Assembly: GCA_916048095.2 (NCBI GenBank) | Contig: OU696585.1 | Coordinates: forward strand, 5,801,460-5,865,459 | Source: Sacculina carcini | Taxonomy: Eukaryota > Arthropoda > Thecostraca > Sacculinidae | Direction of reading: 5' to 3' | DNA length: 64,000 nucleotides | Part shown: piece after piece, positions 11,508 to 23,993 of the stretch | Numbering within the stretch: the first letter of the stretch is position 1 | How the letters are laid out: each line of letters starts with the position of its first letter | Made by a program: the position numbers and the translations under genes | The notes under the pieces: generated by a model | Told to the model about the DNA's origin: nothing | The model's input: only the letters and a program-made list of their open reading frames with translations | The model's database searches: none

Positions 11508-12344
11508 TCAGGTCCCATGCGCGGGATCACTGCTCAAAACCTTACTTCTAATTTCCTCCGACTGCGCGACAAGTGAAGCATCTTCAATGACGTCATCCCA
11601 CGACTTTGAAAGCTTGTTTGCTCTGCGCTTCAGCCATGCGACCGCTGGGCGTAGCCAGCCACAAACAGGCAAGTGAGCCACCAAACGGCCGCACCAGGAA
11701 AACACTGTGCGTCTCGTGATTCTCGCAGGAATTTTGTCGATACTTGCGCTTCGTTTCCACTGCAAATCATTGCCAGTTTGCTGCACTTGCAATCCCAACA
11801 ATTTGGCCCCGTCTGAAACACGCTCAGGTGCCTTGCATTCTAGACCAAAGTCGCCAAAGTGCTTGATCACGTTCTCAGCGCTCATCTTATCTTCATTGAT
11901 CAAACGGTCATCGACATATGGCAACACAGCCGCGTTAAGAGCATGGTCAACAGCCAGTATAGCTTGCACAACATTCTTCATGACTAATGGTGCAATGTTT
12001 ATCCCAAAGCCCAGCCTGGTGAGACAATATCGCTGCCCAGAAATCACAACGGTTTGGTAACACCATATACGCTCATCAACGTGAATCTGCAGGTACGCAC
12101 TTTTCAAGTCCACTACGGCCAGGTTATTGCCATGACGACGCCGCTGTCGAAGCTGGTCCGCGCATACATCAGCATCGGCTGTATAAGATGTGATATGGTC
12201 GTTCAGTTCACGAGAATCGAGAACTGGACGAACTTTAGCCTTGTTCTTTTGATGTACGGCGATCAATGTCACAAGACCGCGGGGCTTTCCATGCACACGC
12301 TCATCATGTCTTACCACCCATCCACGCTTGATCCAGTTGCTCAA
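11508..12344 (-). pseudogene. gypsy 2 reverse transcriptase
   Basis: A 278-residue uninterrupted RT: VRPVLDSRELNDH (fingers), LAVVDLKSAYLQIHV (motif A), YCLTRLGFGINIAP (motif B), VLPYVDDRLINED (motif C with both Asp), KLLGLQV and HLPVCGWLRPAVAW (thumb/connection). The catalytic residues are intact although the rest of the element is broken. The first Met is an internal Met, because the polyprotein starts upstream. Confidence 0.85.
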
Positions 12345-12442
12345 TTCTGAATCGTATTTATGCCGAATGCTGGCTTTTACACCTTACTGAGGTGTCGTGT
12401 TTTTCAGACATGGAGGTCCGGAACCATCGGTTCATTTCCAGG

Positions 12443-13009
12443 CTACTGTCCATCTCTTTCTGTCATCGTCATACCATGTCGCACGGTGAAATCCGGCGTG
12501 TCAATATCCGAAACAAGGCTATGACGCCGTGTTGATGCCGCGATAACACTGGTGGAATCCTCACAGCCGAATCTCACACACTTCGGAGACGTCACCTTCA
12601 CTCCACCAAGTGCCACAATACCTGTCATACCTAGTATGACGTCAACTCCGAGTGGATGCCCATTCACCACTAAAACATTCACTTCGACACAACTTTTGTT
12701 CCGTACTCCAATATCCACACTTCAAAAAACAATACATAACATAGATGTACCACCCAATGTAGCAACACTGACCTGCTGTCGACGCCATTTATCAACACGC
12801 GATACACGCACGATCGTATCAGTACACCCTGTGTCAACAAGCACTCTACACAGGCGGCCACCAACAAATAGCTCAACAATTGGCAGGGAATCAATGCGCG
12901 CGCTCATTTCGTGGGAGATGGTGCTGGCGCTGATGACCACCTTCCGCTGGCGTTTCCCCATTGGCGGCAAACGAATGCAAGGTGACCGATTCTCCCACAA
13001 TTCCAACAT
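12443..13009 (-). pseudogene. gypsy 2 aspartic protease
   Basis: 12,722-13,009 contains FVGGRLCRVLVDTGCTDTIV with the retropepsin DTG triad. 12,443-12,718 continues with GVDVILGMTGIVALGG, the second conserved strand. A frameshift near 12,720 parts the two. The layout matches gypsy 1. Confidence 0.8.
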
Positions 13010-13038
13010 CTACGATCCAGTCGATGTGTCCGCTGCGA

Positions 13039-13500
13039 TTAATCAATTCGCCTTGACAAATAAGTCTTTGCCGTAGGTGTCTCCTTAGCATCATCTTCGG
13101 GTCGACTAGACGCTGAGCCTGCTCCACCAAAAACTGTTGTCATAGCGCGATTGCTGAGAATGGCGCGAGATCTCACTAGCACATCCTGCAGACCCAAATT
13201 ATCAGCTCGAGAGCCCGCGCGAATTATCTGTCGCACAGCATCTGGTAGTCCAGCCACAAGCGCACACATCAAAACCCGGTCGGGAACTCCCCCAAAAAGA
13301 CTAGCGAGACGACGAAGGTCAGACAAAAACACATCCACAGACTCGTCCATGCGTAGCCGTCTTGCAGCAAACTGTTCGTAGGCTGCGTTCTGGTCTAGAG
13401 CAAATGCAGAATATAAAGCAGATCGCACTGACTGCAAAGAAAGCCGACTATCTGCAGGCAGTTCTGATCACACGCTGAACGCACCACCTGTCAGTCGGAG
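13039..13500 (-). pseudogene. gypsy 2 Gag, C-terminal part
   Basis: The frame at 13,039-13,437 begins VRSALYSAFALDQNAAYEQF and runs through DVFLSDLRRLASLFGGVPD, helices shared with the gypsy 1 Gag. No zinc knuckle lies in this frame. A weak knuckle (CWNCG-like) appears in the next frame at about 12,990-13,010. The N-terminus is lost at 13,508. Confidence 0.75.
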
Positions 13501-13722
13501 TGGTATGGAGTCATACTTTCGTGAAAGGGCCTGTATCTAGGGGCGTTGTTCTAGGTGTCGTTGACTAGGCATAGGGTATTATAACATTGATTGATTTTAA
13601 ACGTGAAAACTACACAATGTACGGTATTGCATGTTCTCAATTGAATAGATTTAGTATCTATTCATGAATACTTGCGTCACTATTGTTATTTTTAGCGTGT
13701 CACCTATTGTTTATGTTTTCAG

Positions 13723-13889
13723 ATGTCAGATCGTGCAGCTCAATACCTGAATTAGCCGGATTACTGGGTGCTGAAGCTGCATCCCGAGAAGGGTCACTTT
13801 TTTACATAGAGGATGAAGCCAGGAAAACGTACCAGTATCACTGCATAGCTGGAAAGTGGACGAAAACTGAGACATTTTTTCTTCATTGA
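13723..13889 (+). CDS. candidate terminal exon of an unrecognised host gene
   Basis: A polypyrimidine tract and TTTTCAG acceptor (to 13,722) open a frame of 55 codons, ending in TGA at 13,887-13,889. The peptide has two cysteines and ends YQYHCIAGKWTKTETFF. The Y-x-C-x-x-G-x-W spacing recalls the C-terminal half of a sushi/CCP domain, but one short exon cannot prove it. No matching upstream exon was found, since the DNA to the left is transposon. Confidence 0.35.
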
Positions 13890-14049
13890 TTTCTTCGACA
13901 CATGCTTTCTTCATTATGGTTGTATAGTTTTGTAAAGAGTATGCAAATTGGTCCGTTTGATTTACGTCTGTCATCACTGATTGCACGGTTGAGTGAATAT
14001 ATAAGCTAATCAATATTACGTTATATAAAACAATTGTTATTGTGGTCAT

Positions 14050-14168
14050 ATGGTCCTGTGTCTTAGTCCATACTTTTAGTGCCCCCTACTGTGTGATTAT
14101 GTAGCCAGGACGGTCAGTGCGTTGAATAAACGGTTGGTGCACGTTGTCTCTTGTGTGTGTTTATTAAA
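14050..14168 (+). repeat. possible 5' LTR end of gypsy 3
   Basis: An AATAAA-containing stretch ends TTTATTAAA directly before TGGCGCAGCCGACAGG (from 14,169), which has the TGG start usual for a primer-binding site. The left edge of the LTR could not be set, and no partner LTR was seen. Confidence 0.4.
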
Positions 14169-15930
14169 TGGCGCAGCCGACAGGATGTGAAGCTCAGTGT
14201 TAGACATTTCCCTCTCAGTTAAAATTGTCATTACGAAATTGGACTACCAATGGAAAATATACTAGAGGTAGTTTCAATGCAAATGTGAACGAGTGCTGAA
14301 CGAGAAGTCCCTCAAACTCAAGTGATGACAAATTTAATGGATCAAATGATGAGAGCCGAAACACAAGATTCGTCTCAACATACAGTCGATGAGTCACGTA
14401 CTACACCGAAATTGCGTTCATCCAATATTCAAGTTCCTATATTTCATAGCGGAGCATCGTTGCGCGAATTCGAATCATGGAGGCATAGAGTAGCAGGTTA
14501 CGTGACTTTATCTAATATCTACTTGTTATCCCCGAAAGAACAGCATGATATTCTTTTGTCGATGCTGGATGAGGATTGTGTGCGAATTTAAAGGTTCAAT
14601 ATCATTTTCCCAAAGAATGACACACTTGACGATTTCATTTGGAAAATATGAGAGCACATTCGAGATACTAGAAATGTGATCGTAGATCGCAGGTAATTCT
14701 TTTCTCGCAATCAACAGGATGGGGAATCGTTCGGCGAGTTTTCATATGCAGTCCATGAAATTGCCGCATATTGCGAATTTTGCGAAAAATGCAAAGACAA
14801 CCGACTTCGAGATTAAATTGTTATGGGCATCCGTGATGAAGAGGTGTTGCAAAAAATGCTTTAAGAGAAAAACTTGCTTTTGAACTGTGCTTTGAATATT
14901 TGTCGGGCAAACGAGAGCGCCCGAATAAGCTCACAATAATTGAAAGCGAACAAAGATGAGGTACATTCAAGTGTGTGCAAAATACAGACACAACAGGAAG
15001 GCGATGGGCGTGCGACTAACTGTAATCGCTGTGGTCGTCGACATGTAAATTCATAGTGTCGTGCATTGAAACAAAGGTGCCACAACTGTGACCAGATCGG
15101 TCATCTTGCCCGTGTATACAAGAAGCGGAAATTCAAACCTTCGTATCAGCGCGAACGAGTGAAACATAAGGATGAAAACGTACACCACATTATTACTCAC
15201 GTAAATGTTCAAGCAGTTAAACGTCACAAGATCAGGAAACTACCGTTGACATTAGTAAGCGCGTTAACACGCTCGGATGAAACTGGAACAATAAGTCTAG
15301 CGACAGACACTGGAAGTGATGTGACAATCATCAACAGGCAAGTGACCAGTCTACTGAAGATTGACCACAACAATATTCTCCCCGCCAATGTGAAGCTTTT
15401 TGCAGCAAATGGGAAAAGGTTCACTTGCGTGGGAACTTGCCCACTTGAAATAAAACTGGGACCAGCAACATGCAGTACAACGGCATACGTGGTCCCCAGC
15501 ATTTCCAACGCACTTTTGTCATGGTTGGACGCTATTGATTTAAAAAATTTACATAAGTCTTTTCCGAATAAATTGGAAACAAGCGACACTTGCGATATAC
15601 AAACAAAACGAGGCGTCAAATACAAGTTGCCAGTATAGTGCCACAGATGTGTTTCGACTTACAACAAGCAACAACACTAGTGCTGCTTCTGGTGGACGGC
15701 AATATCATCGCTCGAGGCCTCGGTGGTATCTGAACGGAGAACCAACTGATGAGGAAATAAACTGCCACACCACAGATATAATAAAATGCTTATATCGTGT
15801 GTTTTCAGAAAGTGGAGTTTTGCGAGGCATGGAAGGTGACCCAATAAGGATCATTTTGAAGGAAGATGCCACACCAGTGAGCATTACCTCTTCTCGGTCA
15901 GTTCCAATTTGTTACCGTGACAGCTTGTAA
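14169..15930 (+). pseudogene. gypsy 3 gag-protease-RT remnant
   Basis: Plus-strand frames carry Gag (14,322-14,591: IPIFHSG-like core, FESWRHRVAGY), a zinc-knuckle pair (CNRCGRRHVNS, then CHNCDQIGHLARVY at 15,080-15,120), a retropepsin (LATDTGSDVTIIN at about 15,298-15,340) and the start of the RT leader (GDPIRIILKEDATPV at 15,830-15,875). At least six stops or frameshifts lie in gag. It ends abruptly near 15,930, where the next LTR element begins. It differs from gypsy 1, 2 and 4. Confidence 0.8.
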
Positions 15931-15942
15931 ACTCAGCTGTCT

Positions 15943-17212
15943 TGTAGGCGTACGTGGGCATCACCGCCCAACGCGCGCCTACAAGACGTCACGCGACAAC
16001 CACACCACGAACACGACTCCAACCGGACTCACACACACGCACAGTCCTCATCCGCCTCAACAACCAATCAGCGGCGAGCCGGTTATTCGCTCGCCGCCGC
16101 GGGGCATGGACAGTTCACAAACGCATACACACACAGCTATACACAACTATACACACTTGCTCACACACTTGCACGCAATACGCAGTTCAACTGAACACGA
16201 TCACACATAGACACATTAACACGTTCACGCACACACAATCTCAGTCAACGTAGACATTCTCTCACACACACTCTCTCACTGCACACAATCACACTACACC
16301 TCCATCTGTTTTTACAGAAACAAATCAACTAAAGAACGTACAATCATAAAAACGCAAACCAAGCACAAAATATACGAATATAAAAACCTAACTCGACGAC
16401 GTCCTCCACCAGACGCACACACTTTGGCTGCGGCGAAGCACAACACGTCAGGCCCCAGCATCCACCACGCTCCCGCCTCGCCCGTGCTCTTCAGTGCTCC
16501 GCCGCAGCCTGTCGTCTTCTTATTCACCGGCTGCCGCGACAGGGCACAACACCTCGACCCCAGCATCCACTATGCTCCCGTAGATTCCAGTGCACTTCAG
16601 CACCCTGCCGCAGACAGCCGTGACGTCGCCGCACACGCAGGCCATGCCGTCGTAGTCGATCGTCAGTTTTTCCTCCGGCTTCAGCAGCCCCTCTCTGTCA
16701 CCTGCCCTCCAGCACCAACATCCTCCACCAGTGATCGTCGCCTCCACCGACAATCCTGTAGCTGCCCGGCGACGTGCCTTACACCAGTGCAGGTGGGACG
16801 ACCAGCATCCCTCGGCCAAAGTTCCTCAGCTGCCTCCTGCCGGCATCATGCTGCACTGCCGTCCCCCTGCACACCAGCCTGACACGCCACCGAGCACCTC
16901 CATCGCTTTTCTCCGCTGGTAGGCCGATACTGTTGCTGGAAGGCAGCCTCTCCGCTGTTTAAGCCGGGTCGCAGATGAAAATAATTCCAAAACAAAAACG
17001 CCGAAATAGCTTGTAACCAAGATTAAAAAAACTTAAATATATTACCAGACAGGCGCGCGTGGGCATCACCACATCACCGCCCATCACCATCATGTGATTC
17101 CCATCACAGGAATCACGCGCGCCTACAAGACGTCACGCCACAACCACACCACGAACACGACTCCAACCGGACTCACACACGCGCACAGTCCTCACCCGCC
17201 GCAACAACCATA
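15943..17212 (-). mobile_element. non-autonomous LTR element (TRIM-like)
   Basis: Direct repeats at about 15,943-16,060 and 17,050-17,210 share a block with GGGCATCACC, GCGCGCCTACAAGACGTCAC and CACCACGAACACGACTCC. On the minus strand a purine tract (AGATGGAGG) precedes the left repeat, and a primer-binding-site candidate (17,000-17,011) abuts the right one. The internal 700 bp are GC-rich with a Pro-rich frame (16,424-16,882) and no gag or pol motif. The right LTR is truncated. Confidence 0.5.
17000..17011 (-). promoter_or_regulatory. candidate primer-binding site of the non-autonomous LTR element
   Basis: Reads AGCTATTTCGGC on the minus strand, directly next to the LTR end (TGTAACC on plus from 17,012). 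It is identical to the site at 56,314-56,325 and complementary to the first 12 nt of metazoan tRNA-Phe. Confidence 0.5.
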
Positions 17213-19620
17213 CCATAAAATATACCATAAAATATAACCATACATAACCAACAACCATAAAATATAATTAATATTGAATTCTTAAAAAATTAGTGCAAAT
17301 TGAAAAAGAAAAACAAACCCATAGGAAAGTTTTAGCCAATATAAAAGTCTAAATGTGAAATTTATGTTTCAATTTAGAAAACATGTTTTTGCACAATCCG
17401 CCTCATATTTAAAGCTGCCCTTCGTGCGGAATAATTCAGAGCTCAAACACGAAACAAACATAAAGAAAATTGATGAAAAACGACAAATAGAAAAAGTCAA
17501 ATTTGTATATTCTTGTTTTAATTATTGACGAAGTTATTCCCTCAACAATGCTCAAATTCACACCCGTCCTTCGTGTGTAGTAATTCAGAAGTGTAACACT
17601 ATCAAAACAATGAAACTTTCTGTCATCTCTATAATTCCAGATTAATGCTTCCGCTAAAACAGCATATGCATATAGTTGGCATTGCATGATATTACAACCC
17701 ATATCCTTATGAAACTTGCACAAGCGTATGCAGCTTGAAATTAAACCAATTAAATTTCACAGTAAAATTTATTTAACAACAAAAGTAAAACCAAAAAACT
17801 TCACAGTAGTTTACTTTGTTCCCAGTAGCATTTTATCCGCCCGTCGTGCGGAACAATTCATGTGTAAATATTGAGGACAATAAAGCCTTTCTATTCAGTA
17901 TAGTGTAGCATTAATTAAACTGTACGCATAAAACCACACCATCCATGCTTGGAGCTAATATGATGCATTCTTAATTGTGATTGGGCTTCAGTGAAATTTA
18001 ATCAGTGTATATTCCCGTGTAATTGCAAGTGTGCATAATAGCTGTCAAATTGGCAATATGTCATTTTGACTTTACACCGTTGTAACTTCCTTTAGATACA
18101 CTTTGGAAAATTATAAGTTATACCGTATTGTAGAAAAACAAATTTCTAGCACGATTGTATAATTTATTTTAATGTGTGACAAATAGTTATTGAGAAATAG
18201 GTAGAAAAATGAATTTATTTTATTCACTTGGTGTTCAAGTGAAATGTTGGATGTATTTGAGAATTTTGCCAATTTTATACGTTTTTTTATCATTTGTGGG
18301 TATAAATTATAACTTATCTTGTAGAACACAAAATTATCTACACAATGAGGACCAGTGAAGTGTCGTCTAGGACCAACAACAACCGGCACAATCACAATAT
18401 ATTCACTGGTCACACTCAGCGACAAAACCAGAAAAAAGTCCTCTATAATCGGTCGCACGCTTATTTATACATCTACACACACGCATACGTACCGATAGGC
18501 CATAGTTAAAAGGAAGTGACATGAACACTCATTGATAGACACGCCTACAAGCATACCATACACACACGCACATATTCCACAAACACGCACACCTTCCATA
18601 CACAAACAGTTAACGCTGACCTGAGGTTAGCCAAAGGCGCCATAGAGTCAACACAGGCCACCGACCTTGACACACCCAACACCAACTAACACACAGGCAA
18701 ACACACACTTGAGTTAGCCACGTACCACCGACATAAACAATATACAATATGCACATATGACAATTCACACACACCAGTGTGGCTATCACCACAAGGTCAC
18801 TTAATTATTATATAGATTCAGTTGTTGCTTTTACAATTTCGTTTGAAGCTTTATATGTTGGTCACATGATTTTTTAACTTATTGGAGCCGGATCGGCACC
18901 CAGTGTAGTGAGTGCAACTATCCTTACTGAAACGATTGACTGCTAACTATGACGTCGCGCAACCCGAGATTAGGGGATGAAACGGCCAGTTGTCTAGGCA
19001 GCGTTGGCCAAACCTCTTGACCCTCAAAAAACCTGACCATGAGTATTTCGAGTGTGGTTCATCATGATTCGTCAATCCCCCGTATATTTTTCTTCTACCC
19101 CCTCAGCCACCAGCCGGAAAAATCATGATGCCGCCACTGCCTGTGGATGATTCAGCTTCATGTGGTTCTCATTGCACACTCATTGCAACCCACATGCTTG
19201 CAAAATGAGTTCACGTTTCATTAATAATTCAGCCGTGATGTAGTGAATCAGCCTGGATATGTGAATGCGTTTGATTGAGCAATAAATATAATAAGAATAA
19301 TCAAACACCAGCGACATAAACATGTGGATGTTTGTAAGTAAAAAACGGTTCTGCTACAAAATTGACTTCATAACATGCTAAATTATGCTGAGTTTTATAA
19401 GGTATAGCTTTTCCGATTAAGAATGATTCAGATATGTGAGTGGAGTTGTCAACGATCAAGTGTATGATAGATCCTAATATGGTCAGCGCAGCCGAATTGT
19501 TTACATTACGAACTTGCATTGCATTATGAATATTAATATTGCTGGTTTATATCACAGTGTGTATGTAAATTGACACAGGTAATGTGTTTGTATGTGTGTA
19601 TGTCTACACCTATACGAAAT
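17213..19620. other. AT-rich intergenic DNA
   Basis: No supported gene. 17,213-17,290 holds short ACCATAAAATATA repeats. The block CCCTTCGTGCGGAATAATTCA recurs with changes at 17,416, 17,566 and 17,836, spaced about 150 and 270 bp, a diverged tandem unit. 18,460-18,800 is CA-rich like the LTRs. 19,080-19,140 ends in a GCCGCCACTG string that looks like one end of the GGCGCCGCC hAT MITE. Confidence 0.4.
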
Positions 19621-19622
19621 TG

Positions 19623-19657
19623 TATATAAACGCACCCAGATCATCAGACATCACTAG
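19623..19657 (+). promoter_or_regulatory. TATA-box core promoter of the lectin-receptor gene
   Basis: TATATAAA at 19,623-19,630 lies 30 nt upstream of an initiator-like TCACTAG (19,651-19,657), predicting a start at about A19,653 and a 5' untranslated region of about 68 nt before the ATG at 19,721. The spacing is that of a standard RNA polymerase II core promoter. Confidence 0.5.
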
Positions 19658-19720
19658 TACATAATCAGTTTATGTTTGTACGTAAGTTAATTGACTTTGT
19701 TTCGAAATCCTAACAACACG

Positions 19721-19790
19721 ATGAACTTTTGGTTCGGTTTAGTGATACTGATGCATCTCCAATCAGCGGTGGTTCAATGCGCCGGGATAG
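19721..19790 (+). CDS. lectin receptor exon 1 (signal peptide)
   Basis: ATG at 19,721 opens MNFWFGLVILMHLQSAVVQC, a hydrophobic core with a plausible cleavage site near residue 20. The donor is GTGAGT at 19,791 and the phase is 1. Confidence 0.75.
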
Positions 19791-22700
19791 GTGAGTTATG
19801 AGATCGGTAATATTCTTGTTGTATTAGAGCCACTCCGTCTAACAGGTTATTTAACTGCAGTATCACATTATACAGGAAGCTCAGAAATTCAGACTTAGAT
19901 TATCACTTGGTATCTGTAATCAGTAGGATGACTTTCTGTTGCAAATGTGACTTATTCATTCTAGACTCTGTTCATCCTGATAAGCCCAAAAATCCATATT
20001 TCATTGATCTGATGTAATATTTACACTGGTCTAAGAGCGAAAAAAACCTGGCATAGTGTTTCAGACCAGATTTTGACTAATTTGGGTGTGCTGAATTCAA
20101 ATCTGTACTTCCATTTTCTCCATCAAGTCACGTTTTTTTAGCTGTGGTAATCTTATTTTCGCAAAATTCACGAATTTCGTATTGGGACAGTAGAGCTACA
20201 GCAACGCATTGGGTGGAAAAATGATTGACTTCAACGACATAATCTGGTACGGCATAATCTGGTCGTATCTGGCGATAGGAATGTCATCAATTATCTTCTA
20301 GTGCAGTGGTCCTCAAACTTTATCAGTGTTCGCATCCCTTTCAAATCAGCAATCAGTTCTCGCACCCCCTGGATTCTTGACAGTTATATGAAAATATAAA
20401 AATACAAACGACGTAAAACAAATCTTTTTATTCAATATTCATTAATACAGCTCCCTTAAGCAAATTACGCAGAACTGCGTTTTAAACCATATTGAAAACA
20501 ACCTCATTCTTATGCGTTAATGAAACATAATTTTTCATATAACAAATTATGGGCGCCAGGCTCGTACCCCTAGGGACGTGAGAACCGCCGGCTGAGAACT
20601 CCTGCTGTAGTGGATAGAAAGACGATTGTCTCTTCTCCCTTGCACATAACACTTGGATGGATGAAACAGATCGCTAGAGATTTTGATCAAAGTGGAGAAT
20701 GCTTTAGATATATTTGTTCAGCTTATCCTGATCTTAGTGAAGAGAAGAAAGAGGATGACATTTTTATTTAATTGAAGTTAGAACATTTGTGTGGAATCAG
20801 AAGCTTATAACGCTTATGAAATCGATTAATGAAACACAAGTAAAAGCTTAAAAGGCATATTGTAATATAGTACAATTTTTTTAGAATATGAAAGCGTACA
20901 ACTAGGAAAAGATCGCGGAAAGCTACTACTGAGTCTACGAGATTTCCGGTGTGAAATGAGTATCAAGGTTCACTATTTCACAGCTATATGGACAATTTTA
21001 CGGAGATCCTTCTGGTCGTGAGGGAGGAAAAAGGAGAACAGCTCTATCAGGACATTAAAACAATGAAAGACCGGTACCAAGGCTGATGGGACTCACATAT
21101 GATGACTTATTACTGCTGGAGCTTAATAAGAGACAACCCCGAAGCTCTACATCGTGCCAATTAGCCAAAAAAAGAATATTCAATTAACTTTAATTTGTCG
21201 TTGATCTTGTGCAACGTATATTTACATATACATGTATGCATTTATATTTTTCATATCTATATTTTGTGACTGTATTTTATTTATTGTACATGCATCTTGT
21301 TATTTTTGTTATTCATTCACTGTGGATACGCAAAATATAATATTAAATAATTTACTTTGATAATGCCACCTTTGATATGTAGGCTAATGAGTAACTTTCA
21401 TAAAAAAGACACTGCTATAGCTCAGAATATTTATGTGATAGAAAAAAGATGAGCTCATTTTCGTAATCCGCAGCCCAAATTCAGTCTGAAATTGTTGTAA
21501 AATGTTTTCGCAGAAAAATCGTATTGGCCAGAGTTATATGAGCTATAAATGCAACTTATTGCAATTATTTACTTTCGGCGCAACCTTGAAACGATTTCAT
21601 TTCCAAGTCAACTATATGGATTTGGAACAAACTTTGCGCTTTATAATGAGTCTTTATTACCTTAAAAACTTGTTATAATGTTGTAAAATTGCCACAAATT
21701 GTGCACACTGATAAAATCAGGGTCAGTGGCGTAGTCCGCTTCTGAATACAATGAGTTAAAATCAACAGGTCTTGACAGTGGATTGTCCTTCAAAACAACA
21801 TTTCATATGAAAACTTCTTATAAATAACATATTATCCAATGCGCTCACAGAAATCATGGAAAAAGAATGCAATAAAACCGTATCCACATATCGAGGCAAT
21901 AAATATCACTGGACCGATGGGAATATTTGCTTCGTGTATATTGGACAACGGATAGACTATCCCTATGCAGCTCTCGAATGCAAACAACTGAACATGGAGC
22001 TTCACCAAATATCTGCCGACTCAGCTGACGTTCGGGGAAAACTTTGGTATGATCTGACTACTGAGCCAATCATAATTTTATCTGAGACTTGTTAAATTGT
22101 ATTATTTTCTAAGTTTCTATTTTTATTATTTATCATACTATTATATACTTGCTGAATAAGTAATTTTTAGTTAACAACTGAAGTTCCCCTTCAGTGACGG
22201 CGCCAGAATTTTTCCGATAGGGGGCTGGGGGGGGGGGGGGGGGGGGGCTAGGGAAATACTTTTGGGGGCTTGGCAAAGCATGAATAACTACACTCGAACG
22301 CTGAGTACATGATATAATAAGGGACTGGGGCACACTGACTCAGTCCTCGAACTTGAACCAAAATTACAGGACTACATTTACCGAGGTAAGAAATTTTAAT
22401 GTCCATTATTATGGTTTTTGGGGAGCTTAGGGAGAGCTTTGCATATTTTAGGGGAATCCAGCCCTTCCCCCTTCCCTCCTTGGCGCCGCCATTGTTCCCC
22501 TTGACTGTTTTAAAATTATCTTTAAGTTTGTTCGTCAATTTCATCATGCACTCAGAGCCGTAGCAACCGCCCCCCGTACCCCCCGGCCGGGGGGGCCCGA
22601 AAGTTGAGGGGCCCCTTTGCTTCACGTATTATGTGATTATGTCTAATAAATGCATTCAATATTCACAATGGGGGCCCCAAGTGTTGCCTTCGGGGGGGGG

Positions 22701-22933
22701 GGCATAATATCTCGCAACGGCTTTGCATGCACTTGTAATATTTTTCAATTGTGACCATTTGGCAAGTCCAATCCTATATTCCTCATGGATGGGAGATAGT
22801 TTAAAAAAAATACAAACACTAAATAATAATGCAGCATGTTTTGTTTTTACAAGGAAAATGAGCGTAAATTGGACAAAAACCAACAGATATTTCTGGGTGA
22901 ACGCTTCCAAGTTTCAAACAGGTAACATTACTG

Positions 22934-23004
<71 letters not shown>

Positions 23005-23938
23005 GAAGGAGGCCATTATGTATGCACGATTTGTTGAAATCAACAGCAATCTGGGCACTGTTGTGCTGGTACGATAGCTTCTCTATGCTGCGCACGATTT
23101 TTCTGTGTTCAGGAGACAACACACTCAGTTGTTCACTGAAGTTTATTCCTCGAGGTACATTTCGGCTATCACTAGCCATCGTCAGGAGAATTAGATATAA
23201 CACAATACAAAACAAAATACACAATACCAAACAGTCCACGATAAACGGTGTTTATATACAAGGTGAGACAATATATCACTCATGTGCCAATGTGGCACCT
23301 ACATAATGACACCTATGCGGCAAACGGTCGTTACAAAATTAGCACCTATGTGCCAAGGTCGATTGGTGTCGCATGGATGGGAGGGCGACATCTGGCTGTT
23401 GTTGAATGTTAATTTCACATTTATTTTTATTAATAAATACAGCTTCAATTATTTTGAGCCTACGGATATCAACCGAAATCATTTACAGAGAAAATGATAT
23501 CCGTAGGCTCAAAATAATTGAAGCTGTATTTATTAATAAAAATAAATGTGAAATTAACATTCAACAACAGCCAGATGTCGCCCTCCCATCCATGCGACAC
23601 CAATCGACCTTGGCACATAGGTGCTAATTTTGTAACGACCGTTTGCCGCATAGGTGTCATTATGTAGGTGCCACATTGGCACATGAGTGATATATTGTCT
23701 CACCTTGTATATAAACACCGTTTATCGTGGACTGTTTGGTATTGTGTATTTTGTTTTGTATTGTGTTATATCTAATTCTCCTGACGATGGCTAGTGATAG
23801 CCGAAAGGTACCTCGAGGAATAAACTTCAGTGAACAACTGAGTGTGTTGTCTCCTGAACACAGAAAAATCGTGCGCAGCATAGAGAAGCTATCGTACCAG
23901 CACAACAGTGCCCAGATTGCTGTTGATTTCAACAAATC

Positions 23939-23993
<55 letters not shown>

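Larger units (their letters stand above)
10676..13508 (-). mobile_element. gypsy element 2, truncated
   Basis: Minus-strand order gag (13,039-13,500), protease (12,443-13,009), RT (11,508-12,344), RNase H (about 11,250-11,560), integrase start (10,676-11,039). The integrase is cut by the LINE at 10,675 and no LTR is left. At 13,508 it abuts a 40-bp block that recurs inverted at 45,511-45,553. Confidence 0.8.
23023..23943. mobile_element. palindromic head-to-head pair of truncated PLE 3' ends in intron 3
   Basis: Two arms of 448 bp (23,023-23,470 and 23,496-23,943) are near-identical inverted copies around a 25-bp spacer, both bounded outside by (TA)n. Each arm reads outward: the last residues of a Penelope GIY-YIG protein (ENDIRRLKIIEAVF, compare ENDARRLRMLEAVY in the full PLE), a stop, a 3' untranslated region and a hammerhead motif. 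The family differs from the PLE at 50,254-59,397. At 23,991-24,040 another PLE 3' tail in minus orientation follows. Confidence 0.8.

Noticed and set aside
16424-16882. 152-codon Pro/Ser-rich ORF
   Set aside because: GC-rich inside of the non-autonomous LTR element; no domain, and the minus strand is equally open.
19639-19660. TCATCAG near the promoter as a possible minus-strand hammerhead core
   Set aside because: CTGATGA is present on the minus strand, but no stem II plus GAAA follows.
22723-23037. ORFs with Tyr-Ile repeats (also 50,168-50,553 and 59,128-59,436)
   Set aside because: Translations of (TA)n beside PLE ends. Only the short exon 3 part at 22,854-22,921 is kept.
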